NCBI RefSeq assembly: GCF_014212015.1
Contig: NZ_JACJVN010000053.1
Location: 1 to 64,000 of the forward strand
Length of the DNA: 64,000 bases
Reading direction: 5' to 3'
Source of the DNA: Cohnella lubricantis
GTDB taxonomy: Bacteria > Bacillota > Bacilli > Paenibacillales > Paenibacillaceae
Shown: one piece after another, positions 17,713 to 27,183 of the stretch
How the letters are laid out: every line of letters starts with the position of its first letter
Position numbering within the stretch: position 1 is the first letter of the stretch
Made by a program: the position numbers and the translations under genes
Notes under the pieces: model-generated
The model's database searches: none
Told to the model about the DNA's origin: nothing
The model's input: only the letters and a program-made list of their open reading frames with translations

Positions 17713-19752
17713 GTGAGCAACAACAGCACGGAAGAGGCGCAGAAGCGCGAGCTTCGCAATCGTCGAAGCTTCAGCTTCCGCTTGAACTCGTTTTTTTTCC
17801 TAACCTTCTTTGTCTTCTCGCTGCTCATCGTGAGGCTGGCTTATCTTCAATTCGTCCAGGGCTCGTCGTTCAAGGAGCAGGAGCATCAGATCGCGACGCG
17901 GGATGTGTCCATTCCGCCGATCCGGGGCAACATCTACGATGCCGCCGGCGAGCCGATCGCCTACTCCACATCGACGCAGTCTCTGTACTACACGCTTGAA
18001 CCTGGCACGAAGGAAGAGGAAGGCAAGGCGCTCGCGGAGAAGCTTGTCCGGGTATTCGACCAATATGGAGATAAGACGAAGCCGGCTTTGACGGCGGAAG
18101 AAGTATTTGACGATATGGACTTTGGCGGCAAGGTGCATTTGCCGTTCCAGCAGCGCCGGATCAAATCCGGCCTGACGGACAAGGAGATCGCGTATTTCAG
18201 CGAGCATCGCGATGAATACAACGGCATCGATATCGTTGAGGAGAGCATTCGGCAGTACAGCCCGGACAAGGTCGCCGTTCAGCTGGTCGGCTACATGAAG
18301 CAGCTGTCCGGCGCGATGTCGCTGGATAAGTATAAGGACATCAACGAAGGCCAGACGGACCCGACGCTTAAGTATCTGGACAGCGAGGAGGTCGGCTTCG
18401 ACGGCCTCGAGCTAATGTATCAGGACGAGCTGCGGGGCCGCAACGGCCTTAAGACGTATCCGGTTGACAGCCAGAGCCGGATCATTGGTCCGATGCAATT
18501 GACCAAGCCGGTTAAAGGCAACAACCTGTATTTGACGATCAACAAGGATGTGCAGCTGGCAACGCAGAGCGCCATCACCGAGCAGTTGAAGAAGCTTCGC
18601 ACATCTACCATCGCCGCGGAACGCGCGCCGAATGCCAGGACCGGCTATGCAGTGGCGATGGAGGTCAAGACGGGCAAGGTCGTCGCTATGGCGAGCATGC
18701 CTGATTACGACTCCAACATCTGGCAAGGCGGCATCAGCCAGAAGGATTACGAAGCGATCCAATATTACATGGGGAACGGTGCGATCCGCGAAGTGCAAGC
18801 GCCTTACGCCGACGACAAGGAGCGCTTGAAGCACCCGTCCTCGCTCGTCAATCTGGGATCGACGCAGAAGCCGCTCTCCATTCTGCTGGGGTTGAACGAA
18901 GGGCTGATTACGCCGACGTCGACGTTCTACGATCCAGGCTACTTCGAATTCGGACGCGAGGGCTATGAGACCCGGGTGCGCAACTCGAAGAGCGAAGCGA
19001 ATGGACTGCTGACGGCATCGAGAGCGATCGCGAAGTCGTCCAACGCCTTCATGTCGGCTATGATCGGCAATGCGCTGTACCTTCGCGACGGCAAGGAAGG
19101 GTTGGACATCTGGGACAAGTACATGAAGGAGTTCGGCCTCGGCGTGTCGCCGGAGAGCGGTCTCCCCGGCGAATCCAAAGGCTCGATCAACTACTTCATC
19201 GAGGCGGAGCGGGGCAGCGCGCAATCTGCGCTCATCTATGCTTCGTTCGGTCAGCAAGGCCGGTACACGGCTCTGCAGCTTGCGCAATACGCGACCATGC
19301 TGGCGAATCGCGGCTCTCGGCTAAAGCCGCAGTTCGTCGATCATATTACGGATGCGGACGGCAACATCGTACAATCCTATCAGAAGGAAGTGCTGAATAC
19401 GGTCGAATTCCCCGATGTCTATTGGGAGACGATCGAGAAGGGCATGTCGCAGGTTAACGTTCAAGGCTTCGACGGCTTCCCGTACAATTTCAACCGGAAG
19501 ACGGGAACATCCCAGCAGGACGTCGGAGGAGGCCTGGTCGAGAATGCGGTGTTCATCGCGTATGCACCCGCCGAAGACCCGAAGCTTGCGGTCGCCGTCG
19601 TCGTTCCAGAAGGCGGCTTCGGCGGATGGGGAGCGGCTCCGATCGCGCGGAAGATCTTCGATGCTTACGACGAGACTGTCGGCCTGACGGACGCTGGCCC
19701 GAAGAAGCCTGCGAACAGCGGCGTAACGAATGTGGAGGCTGTGAATCCGTAA
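17713..19752 (+). CDS. Class B penicillin-binding protein (PBP2-type transpeptidase), copy 1
   Basis: This membrane-anchored DD-transpeptidase of 679 residues cross-links peptidoglycan. One N-terminal span (SFFFLTFFVFSLLIVRLAYL) is followed by the dimerisation domain and the transpeptidase domain. The catalytic motifs are complete: S383-T-Q-K (SxxK), S442-S-N444 (SxN) and K596-T-G598. The length and lack of PASTA repeats fit PBP2/PbpA-type elongation enzymes. The start is GTG 17713, six or so bases after CAGGAGG. A close paralogue follows at 19930. A terminator separates the two, so they may be independently transcribed. Confidence 0.93.
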   Translation: MSNNSTEEAQKRELRNRRSFSFRLNSFFFLTFFVFSLLIVRLAYLQFVQGSSFKEQEHQIATRDVSIPPIRGNIYDAAGEPIAYSTSTQSLYYTLEPGTKEEEGKALAEKLVRVFDQYGDKTKPALTAEEVFDDMDFGGKVHLPFQQRRIKSGLTDKEIAYFSEHRDEYNGIDIVEESIRQYSPDKVAVQLVGYMKQLSGAMSLDKYKDINEGQTDPTLKYLDSEEVGFDGLELMYQDELRGRNGLKTYPVDSQSRIIGPMQLTKPVKGNNLYLTINKDVQLATQSAITEQLKKLRTSTIAAERAPNARTGYAVAMEVKTGKVVAMASMPDYDSNIWQGGISQKDYEAIQYYMGNGAIREVQAPYADDKERLKHPSSLVNLGSTQKPLSILLGLNEGLITPTSTFYDPGYFEFGREGYETRVRNSKSEANGLLTASRAIAKSSNAFMSAMIGNALYLRDGKEGLDIWDKYMKEFGLGVSPESGLPGESKGSINYFIEAERGSAQSALIYASFGQQGRYTALQLAQYATMLANRGSRLKPQFVDHITDADGNIVQSYQKEVLNTVEFPDVYWETIEKGMSQVNVQGFDGFPYNFNRKTGTSQQDVGGGLVENAVFIAYAPAEDPKLAVAVVVPEGGFGGWGAAPIARKIFDAYDETVGLTDAGPKKPANSGVTNVEAVNP

Positions 19753-19780
19753 GCTGTTTTTAGCCATGCAAGAGTGAATA

Positions 19781-19828
19781 AGGGGACGCTCGAATGCCAT
19801 AAATATGGTGGACGGGCGTCCTCTTTTT
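19781..19828 (+). terminator. Terminator between the two PBP genes
   Basis: GGGGACGCTCG pairs with CGGGCGTCCTC around a nested CCATA-AA-TATGG hairpin, followed by TTTTT. It lies 28 bp after the first PBP stop. Confidence 0.75.
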
Positions 19829-19929
19829 GCCGTCGCTGTTTCCTCCGGACAACCAGAAATGGTAGAATGGTTGATGGATAGGTTTGGCAGATAGGGCGGC
19901 AGATAGGACCGGCTCGGACGGGAGGCGTT

Positions 19930-21975
19930 ATGAGCGATCGCAAGGCAGAAGAGGCGCAGAAGAGGGAGCTTCGCATCCGCCGGAATTTCAGCTTCCGGCT
20001 GAATTTATTCTTTTTTATCACATTCGGGTTGTTCTCGATGCTAATCGTTAGGCTCGCCGTCCTGCAATTCGTGGAGGCGGACGAGTTGAAGTCCAAGAAG
20101 AGCATTCTGACGACAGACAGCGTCCCGATCCCGCCGATCCGCGGGAATATCTATGATTCTGAGGGCCGGCCGATCGCTTATTCGGCGTCGACGCAGTCGC
20201 TGTATTACACGTTAAGGTCAAAAGTGAAGCCGGAGGACGCACTTGAATTGGCTACCCGAATTGCAGCTGTCTTCATGCAGTATGGAGATGCCTCCGCAGG
20301 CCAGATGACTCCGGAACAGATAGTGGAGAAGATGGACTTGAACGGCCGCACCCACAATCCTTATGAGCAGCGGCGAATTAAGTCTGGCTTAACGCAGAAG
20401 GAAGTCGCTTATCTGAGCGAGCACCGCGATGAGTTCAAGGATCTCGATATCGTCGAAGAGAGTATCCGGCAGTATTCCCCTGACCGAGTCGCCGTGCAGT
20501 TGGTCGGCTACATGAACAAGATGCAGGGCGCGAAGGCGAATATCGACTTCTATAAGACGATCAACGATGAGCAGGACGATCCCGCTCTGGAGTATCTCGA
20601 TTTGGAGGACGTCGGCATCGATGGGCTCGAGCGAATGTATCAGGCAGAGCTTCGCGGCTTGAACGGCTACAAGACCTACGAGGTGGACAACATGAGCAAG
20701 ATCGTCGGCGGCATGCAGCTGACGAAGCCGGTGAAGGGACAGAACCTGTATCTGACGATCAATCGGGCAGTGCAGCTTGAGGCGCAGGATGCGATCATGA
20801 AGCAGATCGAGCAAATCAAGCATTCGACGGCCAAGCAGCTTCAGGACGCGCAGCCGACGACCGGGTATGCGGTGGCGATGGAAGTGGATACGGGCAAGGT
20901 GATTGCTATGGCGAGCATGCCGGATTATGATCCGAATGTCTGGCAGGGCGGCGTCAGCACGGAGACGTGGAACCAGATTATGCCATTCATCGCGAACGGC
21001 ACGATTAGGGAAGTCTATCCTCCATACACGGATTCGAAGGAACGGGCACAGCACCCCACATCGCTCGTTCCGCTCGGCTCTACGCAGAAGCCGCTCTCGA
21101 TCTTGGTTGGTCTTAACGAGAAGCTCATAACGCCGAGCACACGGTGGACCGACCCCGGCTACTTCGCATTCGGAGCGAAGGGCTACGAGACGGAAGTCCA
21201 GAACGCAAGCCGAGCCGCGAATGGCAGCTTGACGCCGACGATGGCGATTGCCAAATCCTCCAACGCGTTCATGGCGGCGAATGTGGGCAATGCGCTTTAT
21301 TATAGGGACGGCGACGAAGGCGTTGACATCTGGGACAGCTATATGAAGCAGTTCGGATTAGGCGTCAAGACGGAGAGCGGATTGCCGAGCGAGAGCTCGG
21401 GCACCATCGAGTACTACCACGAATTGGAGAGCGGCAGCGCGCAGTCGGCGCTGATCTATGCGTCGTTCGGCCAACAGGGCAAGTACACGACGCTGCAGTT
21501 AGCACAGTACGCTTCGATGCTTGCCAACCGAGGGAAGCGGATGCAGCCGCAGTTCGTTGAGCGGCGTACGGACTCGGACGGCAACGTCGTGGCTTCCTTC
21601 CAGCCGAATGTCCTGAGCACCGTGGATTTCCCTGATGTGTATTGGGAGACGATTGAGAAGGGTATGGATCAGGTAGGCGTTCAGGGCTTCGAGAACACGA
21701 ACTACACCTTCCGAAGGAAGACGGGCACGTCCCAGCAGAAGGGCGTCGGCCAGCGGGAATTCGTCGAGAACGCGGTATTCATCGCCTACGCGCCTGCCGA
21801 GAAGCCCAAGCTGGCGGTGGCCGTCGTCGTGCCGGACGGCGGCTACGGCGGATGGGGAGCGGCTCCGATCGCGCGCAAGATCTTCGATGCGTACGATGCC
21901 GCTGTCGGGTTGACCGACGCGGGACCGCGTCAGCCAGCGGCAATTCCGGAGACTTCGTTGGCGTTCGGATTGTAG
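19930..21975 (+). CDS. Class B penicillin-binding protein (PBP2-type transpeptidase), copy 2
   Basis: This 681-residue paralogue of the preceding gene has the same architecture and near-identical blocks (EEAQKRELR, IPPIRGNIYD, STQSLYYTL, QYSPDRVAVQLVGYM). Catalytic motifs are intact: S384-T-Q-K, S443-S-N445 and K597-T-G599. The differences are scattered rather than confined to one domain, as expected for an old tandem duplication. The ATG follows GGGAGG at a short four-base spacing. The products may be partly redundant, as PbpA and PbpH are in B. subtilis, or act in different growth phases. The opp leader begins 444 bp downstream. Confidence 0.93.
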   Translation: MSDRKAEEAQKRELRIRRNFSFRLNLFFFITFGLFSMLIVRLAVLQFVEADELKSKKSILTTDSVPIPPIRGNIYDSEGRPIAYSASTQSLYYTLRSKVKPEDALELATRIAAVFMQYGDASAGQMTPEQIVEKMDLNGRTHNPYEQRRIKSGLTQKEVAYLSEHRDEFKDLDIVEESIRQYSPDRVAVQLVGYMNKMQGAKANIDFYKTINDEQDDPALEYLDLEDVGIDGLERMYQAELRGLNGYKTYEVDNMSKIVGGMQLTKPVKGQNLYLTINRAVQLEAQDAIMKQIEQIKHSTAKQLQDAQPTTGYAVAMEVDTGKVIAMASMPDYDPNVWQGGVSTETWNQIMPFIANGTIREVYPPYTDSKERAQHPTSLVPLGSTQKPLSILVGLNEKLITPSTRWTDPGYFAFGAKGYETEVQNASRAANGSLTPTMAIAKSSNAFMAANVGNALYYRDGDEGVDIWDSYMKQFGLGVKTESGLPSESSGTIEYYHELESGSAQSALIYASFGQQGKYTTLQLAQYASMLANRGKRMQPQFVERRTDSDGNVVASFQPNVLSTVDFPDVYWETIEKGMDQVGVQGFENTNYTFRRKTGTSQQKGVGQREFVENAVFIAYAPAEKPKLAVAVVVPDGGYGGWGAAPIARKIFDAYDAAVGLTDAGPRQPAAIPETSLAFGL

Positions 21976-22110
21976 GATGTTATTGGCAGTGTTCAACGGC
22001 CGGCGCGCTTGCGGCCGGCCTCGCAGCCGCCTCTCGGCGAATCTATCAAAAAATTCGCTCTTAATCGAATAATTGATGGGTGACAAGGTTCGATAAAAAC
22101 AGTAGAATAT

Positions 22111-22160
22111 AGAGACTGCACTGTTGGTCAACTTCGAAGACAGCGCGCAGTCTCTTTCTA
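22111..22160 (+). terminator. Terminator-like hairpin downstream of the PBP pair
   Basis: AGAGACTGC (22111-22119) pairs with GCAGTCTCT (22147-22155), with an inner CTGT/ACAG pair, and is followed by TTCTATT. It lies 135 bp after the second PBP stop and 260 bp before oppA. It could end PBP transcription or act in the opp leader if a promoter lies upstream. Confidence 0.6.
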
Positions 22161-22187
22161 TTCTCGCTGCATGTAGATTATTCAGCT

Positions 22188-22202
22188 AATTTAGCGAAAT
22201 TT
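22188..22202. promoter_or_regulatory. CodY-like operator upstream of oppA
   Basis: AATTTAGCGAAATTT matches the 15-bp CodY consensus AATTTTCWGAAAATT except at three positions. CodY represses opp-type operons in several Firmicutes, so the context is fitting, but a short AT-rich match of this quality can occur by chance. Confidence 0.4.
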
Positions 22203-22234
22203 CGCATGACAGTGAACTTAACGGTTGGCTTCGA

Positions 22235-22278
22235 CCATGTCACAAATCATAACATGGCAAATATACTTTGTGACATGG
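22235..22278. promoter_or_regulatory. Perfect 12-bp dyad upstream of oppA
   Basis: CCATGTCACAAA (22235-22246) and TTTGTGACATGG (22267-22278) are exact complements, 20 bp apart. A partial third copy of the outer end, ACATGG, sits in the spacer. There is no T-tract after it. It may be an operator with two half-sites or an RNA hairpin in the leader. The remaining 22279-22419 sequence is AT-rich with several -10-like strings; I could not assign one promoter. Confidence 0.6.
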
Positions 22279-22419
22279 ATATAACATTTATATTGCGCAT
22301 ATTACGCTATGCTGGTAATATCGTAATGATTCATCCTCTTTGGGTAAGATTAATCAATTTTACAGATCGCAAATGAGGATGGACCTATTTTTTTATGATA
22401 AGGGGAGGAAGGTTTAGCA

Positions 22420-24123
22420 ATGACAGTGAACATGTTCAAGAAAGTCTTCGGCACGACGATGGCAGTTGCGCTCGTCGGCACTGCGCTTGTCGCATGCTCT
22501 AACAACAACAACAATGCTTCATCCTCAAGTTCTCCCAGCGCTTCGAGCTCTGCGAGCGCATCGGCGAGTGCCACGTCCTCGGGCGAACCGAAGGAATTCC
22601 GCTTCTCGCTGACGGAACCGCCTAGCTTGGATCCATCTCTTCTGAAAGACGCACAATCTATTATCGTTGGACAAGGCCTGTTCGAAGGTCTTACTAGATT
22701 GGATGCCGCTGGCGAACCGCAGCCTGCCGCAGCAACCAACTGGGACATCTCGGAAGACGGCAAGACGTACACGTTCCATCTTCGCGATGGCCTGAAGTGG
22801 AGCAACGGCGATCCGGTACTGGCTAGCGACTTCGAGTTCGCTTGGAAGCGTACGCTGGCTCCGGAGACAGCTTCTGACTATGCATACTTCCTGTACTACA
22901 TTCAAGGCGGCACGGAATACAACGCCGGCGAAGGTTCTGCAGACGATGTAGGCGTCAAAGCATTGGATGAGAAGACTCTTGAAGTTAAACTGGCGAACCC
23001 GACTCCTTACTTCGTGAGCTTGACGGCTCACAACTCCTACTGGCCTGAGAACCAGAAGGTTGTTGAAGCGGATGAGGCGTGGGCTACCGAAGCTTCCACG
23101 ATCGTTACCAACGGCGCCTTCACGCTGAAGGAATGGGAGCACAACGACCACCTTACGCTCGTGAAGAACCCGGACTATTGGGATGCGGCGAACATCCACT
23201 TCGATACGGTTAGCATCGCTCCGTTGACGGATGACGCGAACACCCAATACAACGCATTCCAAGCCGGCGACATCGACTGGCTCGGCGCGCAAGCTGGCTC
23301 GGTTCCGACCGACCATACCGCTCAAGATATCGCAAGCGGAGCAGCTCAAGTACAACCGGTTGCTTCCACTTACTACTATGAGTTCAATACGACCAAAGCG
23401 CCGTTCAACAACGCCAAGATCCGCAAGGCGTTCTCGCTCGCTATCGATCGTCAATCGATCATCGATAACATCACGAAGGCTAACCAAACGCCGGCATACG
23501 CCCTTGTTCCTCCGAGCATCGCGGGCGACGGCGGCAAGAAGTTCCGCGAACTGTATCCGGATACCAGCTTCGGCTCGACGAATGTAGAAGAAGCGAAGAA
23601 GCTGCTCCAAGAAGGTCTGGATGAACTCGGCATGTCCGAGCTGCCTCCAGTCACGCTCTTGTACAACACGGATGAAGGCCACCAGAAGATCGCTGAAGCT
23701 GCTGCCGATATGTGGCGCACGGCTCTTGGCGTAGAAGTAGACGTACAGAACCAAGAATGGGGCACCTTCCTTGAGACCCGTTCCGCTCAACAGTTCGACA
23801 TCGCTCGCGCTGGTTGGGGTGCAGACTTCAATGATCCGATCAACTTCACGTATGACCTGATCTACTCGAAGTCCGGCAACAACAACGGTAAGTACAGCAA
23901 CACTGAAGTAGACAAGCTGCTGGACGAATCGCTGATGACGACCGACAATGCGAAGCGCATGGAATTGATCGCACAAGCCGAGAAGATTGCCATGGCTGAC
24001 GATACTGCTGTACTGCCGTTCTACTACTACACGACGGTAACGGAGATTAAGCCGGGCATCACTGGCGTAGAATCCGACTACGGCGGTCACCTGCACTGGG
24101 TTTACGGCGATATCCAACAATAA
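22420..24123 (+). CDS. oppA: Oligopeptide ABC transporter, substrate-binding lipoprotein
   Basis: This extracellular lipoprotein of 567 residues captures peptides for the OppBCDF importer. A signal peptide ends in the lipobox LVAC with the lipidated Cys at residue 26, followed by an Asn/Ser/Ala linker of about 30 residues. The SBP_bac_5 family signature is ENQKVVEADEAW with TNGAFTLKEWEHNDHLTLVKNPDYWDA, and NAKIRKAFSLAIDRQSI is typical of OppA. AAGGGGAGGA stands before the ATG with long spacing. It is followed by a strong hairpin and then oppBCDF, an arrangement that usually yields excess binding protein. Confidence 0.95.
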   Translation: MTVNMFKKVFGTTMAVALVGTALVACSNNNNNASSSSSPSASSSASASASATSSGEPKEFRFSLTEPPSLDPSLLKDAQSIIVGQGLFEGLTRLDAAGEPQPAAATNWDISEDGKTYTFHLRDGLKWSNGDPVLASDFEFAWKRTLAPETASDYAYFLYYIQGGTEYNAGEGSADDVGVKALDEKTLEVKLANPTPYFVSLTAHNSYWPENQKVVEADEAWATEASTIVTNGAFTLKEWEHNDHLTLVKNPDYWDAANIHFDTVSIAPLTDDANTQYNAFQAGDIDWLGAQAGSVPTDHTAQDIASGAAQVQPVASTYYYEFNTTKAPFNNAKIRKAFSLAIDRQSIIDNITKANQTPAYALVPPSIAGDGGKKFRELYPDTSFGSTNVEEAKKLLQEGLDELGMSELPPVTLLYNTDEGHQKIAEAAADMWRTALGVEVDVQNQEWGTFLETRSAQQFDIARAGWGADFNDPINFTYDLIYSKSGNNNGKYSNTEVDKLLDESLMTTDNAKRMELIAQAEKIAMADDTAVLPFYYYTTVTEIKPGITGVESDYGGHLHWVYGDIQQ

Positions 24124-24165
24124 TAGTAACTCCCGAGATATAACATCGAAGTAAGAGTGAGTATT

Positions 24166-24203
24166 GAGGGTATATATAGAAACTCTATATATACCCTCTT
24201 TCT
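24166..24203 (+). terminator. Intra-operon hairpin between oppA and oppB
   Basis: A perfect 14-bp stem (GAGGGTATATATAG at 24166-24179 with its complement at 24185-24198), a 5-base loop, and a TTTCTT tail. It should either partially terminate or protect the oppA mRNA 3' end, giving more OppA than membrane and ATPase subunits. Confidence 0.8.
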
Positions 24204-24241
24204 TCCTGTAAACCTATTCTACACAAGGCAGGTGAGTTTGG

Positions 24242-25177
24242 TTGGTTGGGTATCTTGCCAAGAAATTTGTATTTATGTTCGTGTCCCTGTTCCTGCTGGT
24301 CACGACCACTTTCGCATTGATGAATGCGGTTCCCGGAAGCCCGCTGCAGTCGGAGAAGGCGCCGAGCGCAGCTGTTCAGAAGAACCTGGAAGCTTATTAT
24401 GGCCTGGACAAACCGATCACCACGCAATACTTCATGTATCTGAAGAAGTTGGCTCATTTCGATTTAGGCGTCTCTATGAAAAAGCGATTCGTATCGGTTA
24501 ACAAAATGATCTCCCAATCTTTCAAGTACTCGCTTAGGCTCGGTCTCGTGTCGATAGTAACCTCCGTGTTGGCCGGCTGTGCGCTCGGCATTATCGCGGC
24601 CCTATACCATCGCAAATTCCTGGACAACTTGGCTATGATTCTAGCGGTCATTGGATTGGCGATTCCCAGCATGGTCTTGGGACCGCTGCTTCAATACCTG
24701 TTGTCTGTCAAAATAAGCTTGTTACCCGTCACTGGATTGAAAGAACCGCTTGATTATATTTTGCCTACCCTTACGCTGTCATCCGTCTCGATCGCGTTTA
24801 TCGCCCGTTTGATTCGTTCGACGCTGATTGAAGTTTTAAGCTCTGACTTTATCAAGACGGCGAAAGCCAAAGGCTTGTCCGGGCACATCATCGTCTGGAA
24901 GCATGCGATGCGCAACTCGATTCTGCCGGTTATTACGTACCTCGGATTCTTAGCGGCTAACGTTATTACCGGTTCGATCATTATTGAGCAAATCTTTGCC
25001 ATTCCGGGCATGGGCAAGTTCTTCGTGTCTTGTATTACGGATAGAGACTATCCGCTCATTATGGGTACGACGGTGTTCTATGCGGTTCTCCTGATCGCAT
25101 CCCGATTCATAGCCGACATCATCTACGCACTCGTTGATCCTCGCATGAGAACTTCTGTCGGAAGAGGAGGGAAATAA
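24242..25177 (+). CDS. oppB: Oligopeptide ABC transporter permease OppB
   Basis: This integral membrane subunit of 311 residues belongs to the peptide importer. It has six spans in the usual binding-protein-dependent transport layout, with the N-terminal FVSLFLLVTTTFALMNAVPGSP element of the DppB/OppB group. The EAA loop that contacts the ATPases is in FIKTAKAKGLSGHIIVWKHAMRNSILPVI. The start is TTG 24242, the first available codon after an in-frame stop and eight bases after AGGTGAG. oppC begins four bases after the stop. It forms a heterodimer channel with OppC. Confidence 0.95.
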   Translation: MVGYLAKKFVFMFVSLFLLVTTTFALMNAVPGSPLQSEKAPSAAVQKNLEAYYGLDKPITTQYFMYLKKLAHFDLGVSMKKRFVSVNKMISQSFKYSLRLGLVSIVTSVLAGCALGIIAALYHRKFLDNLAMILAVIGLAIPSMVLGPLLQYLLSVKISLLPVTGLKEPLDYILPTLTLSSVSIAFIARLIRSTLIEVLSSDFIKTAKAKGLSGHIIVWKHAMRNSILPVITYLGFLAANVITGSIIIEQIFAIPGMGKFFVSCITDRDYPLIMGTTVFYAVLLIASRFIADIIYALVDPRMRTSVGRGGK

Positions 25178-25181
25178 GCGG

Positions 25182-26138
25182 ATGTCTCAAGAAATGAACG
25201 TTAATGTAACGCCAGGCGCCGGCTCGAATCCATTCGAGAAGATTGGCCGCGATCAGAACGGCGGCGAGCGAATCGTCCGCAAGAGCTTAACCGCGTGGCA
25301 GAACATCCGTAGGAACTTATATGAGAATAAGCTGTCCATGGTCGGTCTGTATTTCATTATCGCGATTGCGCTGATGGCTATCTTCGCCCCTTGGGTGACG
25401 GGACTGATTACCGGCTATAACTATTTTGCCAATGAATTGGCCAATGCGAACCAGCCTCCAAGCTGGGCGCACTGGTTCGGCACCGACGATCTCGGACGCG
25501 ATATGTGGGTCAGAACGTGGAAGGGCGCGCAAATCTCGCTGTTCGTCGGTATTGCGGCTGCGTTGATCGACTTGGTCATCGGTATCGTCTACGGCGGCAT
25601 CATGGGTTACTTCGGCGGCAAAGTAGACGAGACGATGAACCGGATAGCGGAGATTCTGTACGCCATCCCTTATCTGCTCGTTGTTATTCTGCTTATGGTC
25701 GTCATGCCGCAAAGCTTAACGACGATTATCGTCGCGATGTCGATTACCGGCTGGATCAACATGGCGTGGATCGTCCGCGGCGAGATTATGCGGCTCAAGA
25801 ACCAAGAGTACGCACTCGCTTCGAAGGCGCTTGGCGCCGGCTCGATGCGGATTATTTTCCGTCATCTCATCCCGAACGCGATGGGTCCGATTCTCGTTAC
25901 GCTGACCCTCACCATTCCGGGCGCCATGTTCACGGAAGCGTTCCTGAGCTTCCTCGGCATGGGCGTTAAATCGCCGGTTGCTTCGTGGGGTACGATGATC
26001 GATAACGGAAGACAGGCCATGACGACTTATCCATGGCGTATTATGTTCCCGGCTCTGTTCCTCGCGGTGTCGATGTTTGCATTGAACGTATTCGGTGACG
26101 GACTGCGCGACGCATTCGATCCGAAGATGAAGAAATAA
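25182..26138 (+). CDS. oppC: Oligopeptide ABC transporter permease OppC
   Basis: This second membrane subunit of 318 residues has a longer cytoplasmic N-terminal extension, as in OppC/DppC, containing SLTAWQNIRRNLYENKLSMVGLYFI. The HWFGTDDLGRDMWVRTWKGAQISLFVG block is diagnostic, and the EAA loop is in YALASKALGAGSMRIIFRHLIPNAMGPI. GAGGAGGG precedes the ATG. It lies between oppB (four-base gap) and oppD (31-base gap). Confidence 0.95.
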   Translation: MSQEMNVNVTPGAGSNPFEKIGRDQNGGERIVRKSLTAWQNIRRNLYENKLSMVGLYFIIAIALMAIFAPWVTGLITGYNYFANELANANQPPSWAHWFGTDDLGRDMWVRTWKGAQISLFVGIAAALIDLVIGIVYGGIMGYFGGKVDETMNRIAEILYAIPYLLVVILLMVVMPQSLTTIIVAMSITGWINMAWIVRGEIMRLKNQEYALASKALGAGSMRIIFRHLIPNAMGPILVTLTLTIPGAMFTEAFLSFLGMGVKSPVASWGTMIDNGRQAMTTYPWRIMFPALFLAVSMFALNVFGDGLRDAFDPKMKK

Positions 26139-26169
26139 ACAACCATTCGGGAAGGAGGGACCTGTCTCA

Positions 26170-27183
26170 ATGAGACCCATTCTTGAAGTGAAAGATTTAT
26201 CCGTATCATTCGACGTATTCGGCGGCGAAGTGCAAGCGATCCGCGGTGTCAACTTCACGGTTAACGAAGGAGAGGCTGTCGCCATCGTAGGCGAATCCGG
26301 CTCCGGCAAGAGCGTGACGGCGCAGACGGTGATGCGGCTTATCGCAACGCCGCCGGGCCGGATCAAGAACGGTTCGATCATGTTTAACGGCCGTGATCTC
26401 TTGTCCTTATCCGAGAAAGAGATGCGCAAGGTGCGCGGCAACGAGATCGGCATGATCTTCCAGGATCCGATGACTTCGCTCAATCCGACGATGACCATCG
26501 GCAGCCAGATTACGGAAGGCCTGGTTAAGCATCAGAAGCTGAGCCATTCCGCCGCCAAGACGCGGGCGATCGAATTGCTGAAGATGGTTGGCATTCCGAA
26601 TCCGGAGGTGCGCCTTAAGCAATATCCGCACAACTTCTCCGGCGGTATGCGCCAGCGGGTTATGATCGCGATAGCGCTTGCGTGCAATCCGGCTCTCCTG
26701 ATCGCCGATGAGCCAACGACCGCTCTCGACGTGACGATCCAAGCGCAGATCATGGAATTGATGAAGGATCTTCAGAAGCAGATGAATACCTCCATCATTC
26801 TGATCACCCATGATTTGGGCGTTGTCGCCGATGTGTGCGACCGCGTCATCGTTATGTATGCAGGTCAAGTTGTGGAGACCGGAACGATCAAAGAGATCTT
26901 CCGCAACCCGCAGCATCCTTATACCAAGGGGCTGCTGAAATCTTTGCCTCGTCTTAACCAATCGAAGGACGAGCCGCTCATTCCGATTCACGGTACGCCT
27001 CCGGACCTGATCAAGCCGCCGCAAGGCTGCGGCTTCTGCAGCCGCTGCGAAGATGCGATGCGAATTTGCGCTACGGAAGCTCCGGAAGTTACCACGATCA
27101 GCGAGACCCAGATGGTTCGTTGCTGGCTCCAGGATCCTCGTGCGGCTAAAGGTGCAGGCATGGGCAAGGAGGAATCCGCATGA
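26170..27183 (+). CDS. oppD: Oligopeptide ABC transporter ATPase OppD
   Basis: This cytoplasmic ATPase subunit of 337 residues has the Walker A sequence GESGSGKSVT, the Q-loop FQDPMTSLNP, the ABC signature FSGGMRQRV, the Walker B ALLIADEPTTALD and the H-loop ITHDLG. After the ATPase core comes the oligopeptide-type C-terminal extension with four cysteines (CGFCSRCEDAMRIC) that in related transporters can hold an Fe-S cluster. AAGGAGG precedes the ATG. Its stop overlaps the start of oppF by four bases. Confidence 0.95.
   Translation: MRPILEVKDLSVSFDVFGGEVQAIRGVNFTVNEGEAVAIVGESGSGKSVTAQTVMRLIATPPGRIKNGSIMFNGRDLLSLSEKEMRKVRGNEIGMIFQDPMTSLNPTMTIGSQITEGLVKHQKLSHSAAKTRAIELLKMVGIPNPEVRLKQYPHNFSGGMRQRVMIAIALACNPALLIADEPTTALDVTIQAQIMELMKDLQKQMNTSIILITHDLGVVADVCDRVIVMYAGQVVETGTIKEIFRNPQHPYTKGLLKSLPRLNQSKDEPLIPIHGTPPDLIKPPQGCGFCSRCEDAMRICATEAPEVTTISETQMVRCWLQDPRAAKGAGMGKEESA

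Noticed and set aside
22525-24120. A 531-codon ORF antisense to oppA
   Set aside because: It mirrors the codon structure of oppA, has no ribosome site and no recognisable motif. Long antisense ORFs are frequent in this GC-rich DNA.
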